In this document: positions 58,142-64,000 of the stretch, one piece after another
Layout: each line of letters opens with the position of its first letter
Numbering within the stretch: the stretch's first letter is position 1
Source of the DNA: Herbaspirillum aquaticum
GTDB lineage: Bacteria; Pseudomonadota; Gammaproteobacteria; Burkholderiales; Burkholderiaceae_D
Length of the DNA: 64,000 bases
NCBI RefSeq assembly: GCF_002213425.1
Contig: NZ_NJGV01000005.1
Location: forward strand, 265,572-329,571
Direction of reading: 5' to 3'
Translations under genes and position numbers: made by a program
Notes under the pieces: model-generated
What the model was told of the DNA's origin: nothing
The model's database searches: none
Seen by the model: only the letters and a program-made list of their open reading frames with translations

Positions 58142-59502
58142 ACGAATCGGTTCAGTTGAAGCTCTCCGTCATACTTTGCCTGGCGATTTTAATAGTAGCC
58201 ATAGTAGCGGGGGTATTTTCATTCGTTTCCGCGCTAGATGAATCGCACGAATTACAGGACGATATGCTTCGTCAAATCGCTCACCTGATGGAGCGTCAGC
58301 GACTTTCGCCTGTTTCTCCTGTACCGGAGGTCAGTTACGCTTCTTCGAACGAAGAGTCTCGCGTCATTGTTCAACATCTTGGCTATTCCGCCAGTAAAGC
58401 GGAAATAGATGCTGAAGAAGCACTTCCTCTTCCGTCCACGTTGACGGATGGCCTGCACGACATTGATGCTGCCGGAGAAAATTATCGAGTGCTAGTTCAG
58501 ACGATGCCTAGCGGAGATCGCATCGCTGTCGCCCAAGAATCCGATTTTCGCAACGAAATTGCCAGAGACGGTGCGCTGAGAACCATCATGCCTTTCTTGC
58601 TTCTGGTGCCCGTCCTGTTGTTGATCGTCGCCGATCTGATCCGAAAGATGTTCCGTCCCATTGCGGCATTATCCAAGGAAGTGGACCAACGCCAGGATGA
58701 GCAATTGCATCCGGTAGAAGCAAGTCATTTCCCCGTCGAGGTAAGACCGTTTGCAGTAGCGATCAATCGATTGCTAGGTCGGGTAGATCAATCCATGGCC
58801 TCGCAGCGGCGATTCGTCGCGGACGCCGCGCATGAACTGCGCTCTCCCATGACGGCCATCTCTCTGCAGGCGGAAAGGTTGGAAGAGGCTGACATGTCCG
58901 AACAGGCAAGGCAACGCTTGCGCGCATTACGGGAAGGAATCGACAGAGGCCGCAACCTCCTCAATCAACTGCTAGCGTTTGCAAAAGCCCAATCATCCGT
59001 TTCCGCCGTGGCTACGCCTATCTCCGTCCAGTTCATTTATCGCCGCGTGTTGGAGGACCTGATGCCATTGGCCGAGTCCAAGCAAATCGATATCGGCGTG
59101 GATGGTCAGCGGGATGCCCACCTGTTGGTTGGTGAGCTCGATCTGTTTTCGCTCCTCAGAAATCTTGTTGATAACGCCGTTCGCTACACCCCGAATGGGG
59201 GCAAGGTGGATCTGGCAATCGAAGTTGACGATAAAAACGTGGCCTTGATTGTCGAAGATAATGGGCCAGGTATCCCGGTGGCCGAACGAGCGCGCATCTT
59301 CGAGGCATTCCACCGGTTGCTGGGCAGCGGTCAGATCGGTTCTGGGTTAGGTTTGTCGATCGTGAAGGCCATCGCAGACAGGTTGGGGGCAAGCATCACG
59401 CTTGGCTTTCGTGACGAATCTAGTCAATCCGGCCTGCGCGTGACGGTCAATATTCCGAGTCAATTAGTGAGCCAGATAGAAGTCGAAGTCAGTGAAATCT
59501 AA
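58117..59502 (+). CDS. Sensor histidine kinase (QseC/PmrB-like)
   Basis: This 461-residue membrane kinase is started at ATG 58117, overlapping the regulator gene by 25 bases, with AGGGGGGTAGG upstream. A first helix (residues 15-35) and a second (about 155-175) enclose a periplasmic sensor region of about 115 residues, followed by the dimerisation domain with His239 in D-A-A-H-E-L-R-S-P-M and an HATPase domain: N box N-L-V-D-N-A-V-R-Y-T, G1 D-N-G-P-G-I, G2 G-S-G-L-G-L-S-I-V. This set is typical for QseC/PmrB. Its signal is unknown; polymyxin-type peptides, metals or low pH are candidates from relatives. It forms a pair with the upstream regulator. Confidence 0.92.
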   Translation: MDGLKSRLNESVQLKLSVILCLAILIVAIVAGVFSFVSALDESHELQDDMLRQIAHLMERQRLSPVSPVPEVSYASSNEESRVIVQHLGYSASKAEIDAEEALPLPSTLTDGLHDIDAAGENYRVLVQTMPSGDRIAVAQESDFRNEIARDGALRTIMPFLLLVPVLLLIVADLIRKMFRPIAALSKEVDQRQDEQLHPVEASHFPVEVRPFAVAINRLLGRVDQSMASQRRFVADAAHELRSPMTAISLQAERLEEADMSEQARQRLRALREGIDRGRNLLNQLLAFAKAQSSVSAVATPISVQFIYRRVLEDLMPLAESKQIDIGVDGQRDAHLLVGELDLFSLLRNLVDNAVRYTPNGGKVDLAIEVDDKNVALIVEDNGPGIPVAERARIFEAFHRLLGSGQIGSGLGLSIVKAIADRLGASITLGFRDESSQSGLRVTVNIPSQLVSQIEVEVSEI

Positions 59503-59511
59503 GGAGCTATT

Positions 59512-60060
59512 ATGTCGAACAGTATTCAAGAACAATACTCGCCCGTTGCCAAGTTTTTCCATTGGATCACGGTGCTGCTCATCATCGCCCAATGCACCAT
59601 CGGCTGGACCATGCCAGATGTGGATGATCTGCAATCGCCCGAAGGATTGGTCAGTCTCCACATCTCGGTAGGATTGCTGATTCTCCTGGTCATGCTGGCC
59701 AGACTGGTTTGGCGCCTGATCAGTCCGGCGCCGAAACCGCTCCATACGCGTGTGACCCTCACCGTAATTGCAGCCAAGTTCGTGCACGGCGGACTCTACC
59801 TTCTTCTCGCCATCTCACCCATCCTGGGTTGGATGAATGCTGCAGAGCGTGGCTGGAACCTGTCCTTCTTCGGCTTGATGCAGCTGCCCGCAATTTTCCC
59901 TGCAAATTCCGATCTGCTGGCCACGATCGGGGATTGGCATATTGCGTCGGTCTGGGCACTATTAGCGCTGATCGGCTTACATGTATGCGCTGCTCTCTAC
60001 CATCAAATTATTCTGAAAGATGGAACCCTTACTCGAATGCTTCCCTCAAGCAATCGATAG
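59512..60060 (+). CDS. Cytochrome b561-family membrane protein
   Basis: This is a 182-residue, four-helix di-haem cytochrome b561. Candidate haem ligands sit in the right helices: His17 (K-F-F-H-W), His50 (S-L-H-I-S), His92 (K-F-V-H-G) and His157 (L-I-G-L-H-V). Bacterial relatives (YodB/CybB type, about 180 residues) move electrons from the quinol pool, often to a periplasmic acceptor. It begins nine bases after the kinase stop with AAGGAG upstream of ATG 59512, so it is the last gene of the operon. Linking a small electron carrier to an envelope two-component system is common in betaproteobacteria. Confidence 0.9.
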   Translation: MSNSIQEQYSPVAKFFHWITVLLIIAQCTIGWTMPDVDDLQSPEGLVSLHISVGLLILLVMLARLVWRLISPAPKPLHTRVTLTVIAAKFVHGGLYLLLAISPILGWMNAAERGWNLSFFGLMQLPAIFPANSDLLATIGDWHIASVWALLALIGLHVCAALYHQIILKDGTLTRMLPSSNR

Positions 60061-60070
60061 TCTACAGCCT

Positions 60071-60103
60071 GCTCATTGAATGCTTTTTTTTGCTTCAATG
60101 AGC
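60071..60103. terminator. Hairpin after the cytochrome b561 gene
   Basis: GCTCATTGAA pairs perfectly with TTCAATGAGC across a T-rich 13-base loop, 10 bases after the stop codon. There is no T-run after the stem, so it is a probable transcript end or RNA-stabilising hairpin and not a textbook terminator. Confidence 0.6.
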
Positions 60104-60125
60104 AATTCATGCAAAGTCGCTTCAT

Positions 60126-60395
60126 ATGATTGCAGGGTATCTACCCTGTGCCCTTAAGATGATTTTTCACTTAGTTAGCTTAGATGAAGTTTTCGACGCA
60201 TCACTTTGGGTATTCACCCTATCAGGCATCGCTGGCAGCTTCATAGGAGGCTATTTCCTGTATAAGTGCTGGGATGGACGATGTCCGTTATTGGAAGCTA
60301 TCCAATCGCCTTATGGATCAGCGCTCAACAATGTGAAGATCGAACGGCCGTCTCAGGGCTACGATGAATTAGAAGGAACTTCACGGAAAGCATAA
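60126..60395 (+). CDS. Possible small membrane protein, unsupported function
   Basis: This would be an 89-residue reading frame with one or two hydrophobic stretches (residues 5-20 and 28-48) and a charged tail. There is no good ribosome-binding sequence, the last 37 bases overlap the opposite-strand exonuclease remnant, and I see no family. It occupies a region with no other gene, so I list it with low confidence. It could be chance. Confidence 0.25.
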   Translation: MIAGYLPCALKMIFHLVSLDEVFDASLWVFTLSGIAGSFIGGYFLYKCWDGRCPLLEAIQSPYGSALNNVKIERPSQGYDELEGTSRKA

Positions 60396-60770
60396 CAATT
60401 TGCTCTGGCATCATTGAGGGCGTGATGCTCAGGCAGCTTATGTTCCTGATGAAACTCATAACGCAATAGCTCATTGATGCGATCAGCAACGAGGCGGCGC
60501 CTGCACCATGGAGGCACGCGGCCATCCAGGGCGTCATAAAAGAGGTCCCAGTCAGTCTGGTAGTCGTAGCAAATGAAGACCTCTTGATCTTTCGGCCTTA
60601 CCAGCCTGAGCCAGTTGGTCACCTGGACATAGAGATCGTCCTTGGTCATTTCGGCGTGCGGTGCGTATCCCAATAGAGGAAGGACGGCCGCTTTGACGAA
60701 CTCGCTGCATTCGCGGACTTCATAGGGAAGCTCGCCTTCGAAAAACTCAGTCAAGTAAACGTCGCATCAT
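60359..60770 (-). pseudogene. 3'-5' exonuclease (DEDDh type) with a deleted and frameshifted N-terminus
   Basis: The readable frame (60359-60763) matches the back part of a DnaQ/DUF5051-like exonuclease: E-C-S-E-F-V-K-A-A-V-L-P-L-L-G, the middle aspartate block I-C-Y-D-Y-Q-T-D-W-D-L-F, and the final H-H-A-L-N-D-A-R box with the H-x4-D signature. It has no ATG and the first catalytic D-x-E motif is missing. In a neighbouring frame ATG 60770 reads M-M-R-R-L-L-D and stops at once, which looks like the genuine gene start. So about 30-40 codons appear to have been deleted, with loss of frame at the joint. The product should be inactive. Confidence 0.55.
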
Positions 60771-60823
60771 GGCCAGTAGCGAACGGACCGCATATCCCAG
60801 ATTTTCTCGAACACTCCCCCGCC

Positions 60824-62590
60824 TCAAAGACCCTCAGACGGAGTGACACCTTGTGCTCTATGGACAGCCATTTTCAACAATGCCAACGCGGTCCTAGATG
60901 AAATATCTGACGTCTCAAGATTGAGTTCTATTGTCCGAGCGAAAAACTTCCCATCTTTTGGAAAAATTACATAATGGAGTTGTGGGAGATTGCCTTTGAT
61001 GAGCAATTTCTTTTTTTTGAACCAACATGGCTGTACGGGAAACCTTGGTAAGGTTCCTCTGGCAGTTGACCACCCCTTCTCCCCTTTGAAGACTAGACAT
61101 CTCTTGGGCAATGAATTGATCAATTGCTTAAGCTTGCATTTAGCTTGATTGGAGAAAGTATCTCGACGCTCACTTTTACTTACTTGGCGTCGCTCTCTTG
61201 GCGCCACCTGAGGATAACCAAGAGCCTCTATGCGTAAAACGTATTGATCGTTTTTTAAGCCAGCGGACCAATGAGAAATACTGTCTTCGATTTTTGGACG
61301 ATCGCGCACGAATTCAATTATATTATTCTCTTGTGACGCCGCTTGCTCAACGCATCTCTTCCAAGAGACCCATAGATAGTCTGCTTCGGCCCTATCGCGG
61401 ATCCATCTTAAGCCCTCCACATCTCTAAAATTATCAAGAAAATTTGGAATAAAATTGGGCATAGAAAAAGGTGAGGCTGGTTGAGGGTCAGGCCTTTTAT
61501 TTGATGAACTATGAAATCCGTTCAATTTTCTAAAATTCGTTTCGCCACCATATAAGCAGAAGAATAAATAGGCTCTAATGAGCTGATTATTCCTTGCTTG
61601 CTCCGGTATGTGGTACTGAAGGAAAAAGCTCTCAAGGTCTGTTTTCCATCGATGGACCGGTGGCACAACGTGACGTCTTAGATAACGACAAATCGCGGAA
61701 TACGTACTTCTAGTACTTACCCAAGGTGAATCCCCCAACATCTTACGGCGATACCATCGATAGCGTTTTTTTTGGGCTAGATTCCGCACTATCGTGTCGA
61801 CAAATTCCGTGGAGGATCGCTTCAAGGACGTGTGGTGAACCGTGACTACACGATTTTCTGAGGACGACCAGCTATCAAACACAGAGGGAACTTCAGTCCG
61901 AAATACTTTTGACCAATATTGGATTGCCCTGTCGGTTTCGGCTTTTTGGTCGATCGCGCCTTTCAAATAAATATGGGTACCACAACGTGTCAGCCATTTT
62001 GTATAGTCACGAAAGACTTGTACTTCTTCATTTGAGATCGTTGGGGAGCGCGATGCTTGTAGGCTGAGTAGCTCCTGTCTTCTGCAGGTGCAAAAACCTG
62101 CTCCCCCAATGATGGATCGATCTATTCCGTCAAGAAATGGCTTTCCGCACTTGCAGGCATCTTCCAGGGACTCGTCGTGTATTGGACATCGCCGTAAGGC
62201 TTCTAGCGACATCAGCACAGTGTGATAACCGGCATTCAGACATTTTGGGCAAAACCGAAGACTGGGAAGAAAGAGCGAATCCTTCAGCGGCAACCCTCCC
62301 AGGTGGGAAAACCTCAAGTCGTTGATGGAGATCCGACAGAGTCTAGCTACACGGTTCAGATTGATTTGAAGTTTTCCTGGAACTTGAGCCCACGGTCTTT
62401 GGGCAAGCTTTTTTTCGCCAATGGGGATGCAAAAATCAGCTTGAAATTCATCTAACGTCGGACCGTTGAGAACTACAAAACGGTGCAGGGTAAGCCATAC
62501 CGACTGAAAATCCTTACTGGCCCAGTCGCCCCAGGCCACCCTGTAAAAGGTGGATTTTGTTTTCTCCTGATAGGCCGATCTTATTCTCAT
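60824..62590 (-). CDS. tniQ: TniQ/TnsD-family transposition targeting protein
   Basis: This 588-residue protein has a TniQ-type zinc-binding core: C114-P-K-C117, C135-P-I-H138, C146-K-C148 and C167-T-C169, with the family phrase R-F-C-P-K-C-L-N-A-G-Y-H. The remaining 400 residues are basic and rich in aromatic residues, longer than Tn5053 TniQ (about 400) and closer to TnsD in size, so it may recognise a defined target site. ATG 62590 overlaps the TniB stop codon (ATGA). In Tn7/Tn402 elements such proteins choose the insertion site and recruit the AAA+ protein. GC is clearly lower than in the siderophore genes. Confidence 0.85.
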   Translation of the reverse strand: MRIRSAYQEKTKSTFYRVAWGDWASKDFQSVWLTLHRFVVLNGPTLDEFQADFCIPIGEKKLAQRPWAQVPGKLQINLNRVARLCRISINDLRFSHLGGLPLKDSLFLPSLRFCPKCLNAGYHTVLMSLEALRRCPIHDESLEDACKCGKPFLDGIDRSIIGGAGFCTCRRQELLSLQASRSPTISNEEVQVFRDYTKWLTRCGTHIYLKGAIDQKAETDRAIQYWSKVFRTEVPSVFDSWSSSENRVVTVHHTSLKRSSTEFVDTIVRNLAQKKRYRWYRRKMLGDSPWVSTRSTYSAICRYLRRHVVPPVHRWKTDLESFFLQYHIPEQARNNQLIRAYLFFCLYGGETNFRKLNGFHSSSNKRPDPQPASPFSMPNFIPNFLDNFRDVEGLRWIRDRAEADYLWVSWKRCVEQAASQENNIIEFVRDRPKIEDSISHWSAGLKNDQYVLRIEALGYPQVAPRERRQVSKSERRDTFSNQAKCKLKQLINSLPKRCLVFKGEKGWSTARGTLPRFPVQPCWFKKKKLLIKGNLPQLHYVIFPKDGKFFARTIELNLETSDISSRTALALLKMAVHRAQGVTPSEGL

Positions 62591-63573
62591 ACCCGCCCCC
62601 TGTCAGGTTTCTTACGCAGGAAGGCCGCGGTAACAAGTTGGAGATGGCGGTCAAGAGCTGTTTTCGCGATGATTTCTGCAAGTGACTTTTCGGAGCATAA
62701 TTCGTCCCAATTTTCACCAGCTGCATTGGCCTTCAGAATAGCTTCCACAGTACGAGCAAAATGCTGCATCGGAATCTCAATACTGGCCTGCATTTCGATG
62801 TACTCCTTGGGAAAGAATTTGACAAATGTCTCCCATAAAATTTGAGATAAGGAGGTAAGTTGGCCGGGCCGCATCCCAAATGCTTCGGTAAACGACGTGC
62901 GACTGTTTGCTGGCCATTCAGAATCATTCTCATAGCCAATCAGCACATATTTCACCTGTTCGATACTGGAAATGCCATGGAATTGCGCTGAGCGAACAAA
63001 AAAACGTGCTGACACATGCGCATTTCCTGTGAGCGCTTGGATTGAATGAACATAATCCAGTTGATGAGACCCGATTTGAATTACGGTTAACATCACTCCA
63101 GCATTTTCGATCTCATTTTGAAGCCCAGTGAGCCAGATTAGCTCCTTATCTGTCATTGTTTGAGCTTCGTCAATCAGTAGTATTGCCGTGTTGGACCCAC
63201 CACCTTTGGCGAGGGCAAGAAAACAGTTAATTGCCATTTGCTCCTTCTTGCGAGGTGTCTGCCGGGAACCCCAATACTTCTGACCAGCCGCTCGCAAAAC
63301 GTCCGAAAAAAAAGCGCCTGCGCTGTTATGAGCCATAGTGCGGTTGATAATAACAAGGGGAATCTTTTTCCCGAATCTCTCGCTGAGAATCTCGCTAAGG
63401 AAATACTGAACTGCCCTGGATTTTCCATAGCGAGACGGCCCCCAGATATAGCCACCTGTAGCTTGCTCTTCAATCCAGTCCCCGATTACTTCTGCAAGTT
63501 GGTCAATCGCCGGCGTGAAAATGGCATATTGCTTGGAGAGGATGGGATGTTGGGGAGGCACCTTCATGACCAT
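62587..63573 (-). CDS. tniB: TniB/TnsC-family AAA+ transposition regulator
   Basis: This is a 328-residue ATPase with Walker A G45-P-S-R-Y-G50-K51-S52, Walker B I-L-L-I-D-E-A (131-137) and a sensor-like I-Q-I-G-S-H-Q segment. The length and layout fit TniB/TnsC, which bridges the targeting protein and the DDE transposase in Tn402/Tn7-like transposition. ATG 63573 follows a stop codon of the preceding reading frame by nine bases, and the gene overlaps tniQ by four bases at its end, so the module is one operon. The transposase itself (TniA/TnsB) must lie right of the window, if intact. Confidence 0.88.
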   Translation of the reverse strand: MVMKVPPQHPILSKQYAIFTPAIDQLAEVIGDWIEEQATGGYIWGPSRYGKSRAVQYFLSEILSERFGKKIPLVIINRTMAHNSAGAFFSDVLRAAGQKYWGSRQTPRKKEQMAINCFLALAKGGGSNTAILLIDEAQTMTDKELIWLTGLQNEIENAGVMLTVIQIGSHQLDYVHSIQALTGNAHVSARFFVRSAQFHGISSIEQVKYVLIGYENDSEWPANSRTSFTEAFGMRPGQLTSLSQILWETFVKFFPKEYIEMQASIEIPMQHFARTVEAILKANAAGENWDELCSEKSLAEIIAKTALDRHLQLVTAAFLRKKPDRGRV

Positions 63574-63582
63574 TTCATGCCT

Positions 63583-63903
63583 CTATTTAACAACCGTTCT
63601 GCGTCGGGCGGGCAATTGGCTTGGGGAGGTCGACGCAAAATCTGCCGTTGCATTTGTCGTAGCTGACCCAGTTTTATCGAATGAGCGAGATTTTTTTCCG
63701 GGATTGGATGAGCGAGAGTCCGCGATAAGTGCATCGATTTTCTCGCTGATTAGCTGATTCCGATCCACTACGTCTTGATGGGAACGGACTAAAGCCTCTC
63801 GTGCTTCAAGGTAAGCAGGATGAATAGGTAGTTTCCCTTTGGGGCGAGACTCAGCGAAATCAAGAAATTCCAATACTGGATCGACGTTTTGAGCCAAATG
63901 CAT
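63583..63903 (-). CDS. C-terminal tail-like segment of a TniA/TnsB transposase, possibly separated by a stop
   Basis: This is a 106-residue frame directly upstream of tniB, where the end of the transposase gene is expected. It is a helical, charged tail (H-P-A-Y-L-E-A-R-E-A-L-V-R-S-H-Q-D-V-V) ending in a basic Ser/Thr-rich stretch, like TnsC-binding tails of TnsB proteins. The frame is open upstream only to TGA at 63967-63969, so the tail is not continuous with a longer protein in this frame. Either the transposase was broken by a frameshift or nonsense change, or this is a separate small gene. No strong ribosome-binding site precedes ATG 63903. Too little sequence remains to decide. Confidence 0.4.
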   Translation of the reverse strand: MHLAQNVDPVLEFLDFAESRPKGKLPIHPAYLEAREALVRSHQDVVDRNQLISEKIDALIADSRSSNPGKKSRSFDKTGSATTNATADFASTSPSQLPARRRTVVK

Positions 63904-64000
63904 GACTTTAAAGTGGACCCATCCGTCAAGACAGCGTTTGCCAGAATTTAAGCTGCATCCATGACTTCACTTGCAGCAGAACAGCGCTGCCCTGATCCTG

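Noticed and set aside
51606..64000. Right-hand copy of the Tn4651-like terminal repeat
   Set aside because: I looked for reverse complements of GGGG..ATGCCG and found none; the element's right end is not in the window or has been lost.

Overview
The window looks like a chromosomal segment of a betaproteobacterium of the Burkholderiales, possibly Herbaspirillum or a relative. I infer this from the GC-rich coding style, the mix of amino-acid ABC transporters with FAD-free amino-acid catabolic genes, and the presence of a Ralstonia-type (micacocidin-like) siderophore locus. No 16S or other marker is present, so the assignment is a judgement and not a measurement.

Region 1 (1-6516) is ordinary amino-acid and peptide metabolism: the end of an agmatinase-family ureohydrolase, a periplasmic binding protein, a polar amino-acid ABC permease fused to its ATPase, a PLP-dependent dehydratase next to an ornithine-cyclodeaminase-like protein (an EutB/EutC-like pair), and a Tat-exported peptide-binding protein without its own permeases.

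Region 2 (about 6900-43771) is a hybrid polyketide/non-ribosomal-peptide siderophore locus of the yersiniabactin/micacocidin type. Two divergent promoters, both with a Fur-box-like sequence, split it. From 37.1 kb the leftward operon encodes a 4172-residue FAAL-ACP-KS-AT-KR-ACP-Cy-A(MT-like)-PCP-Cy-PCP protein, a 2314-residue KS-cMT-KR-ACP-ACP-(pseudo-Cy) protein, a thiazolinyl imide reductase, a methyltransferase/thioesterase fusion and a type II thioesterase. The rightward operon encodes a Cy-A(MT)-PCP-TE protein and a phosphopantetheinyl transferase. At 11.4 kb a second divergent promoter serves a TonB-dependent receptor to the right, and a small protein plus two YbtP/YbtQ-like ABC half-transporters to the left. 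There is no salicylate synthase or salicyl-AMP ligase. The fatty-acyl-AMP ligase plus the iterative PKS module probably build an alkylated salicylate-like starter, as in micacocidin. Several features are unusual: the second PKS has no AT domain, its KR has His where the catalytic Tyr is expected, its last domain has a broken Cy motif, and the terminal module carries its own adenylation domain.

Region 3 (about 43.8-64 kb) is accessory and visibly mosaic, with lower GC in several parts. It holds a tyrosine integrase with a coupled small gene, a helix-turn-helix protein paired with a zinc-ribbon protein, a possible Tn4651-family terminal repeat, two neighbouring HEPN-like genes (candidate defence genes), the Tn4651-type cointegrate-resolution pair TnpT/TnpS with the resolution site between them, and a nickel/cobalt efflux operon under a perfect palindromic operator. 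These are followed by a six-gene membrane-stress operon (PAP2 phosphatase, two paralogous four-repeat membrane proteins, a QseBC/PmrAB-like two-component system, cytochrome b561), a broken exonuclease gene, and the TniQ-TniB end of a Tn7/Tn402-type transposition module that runs out of the window. No tRNA, rRNA, CRISPR array or complete IS was seen.
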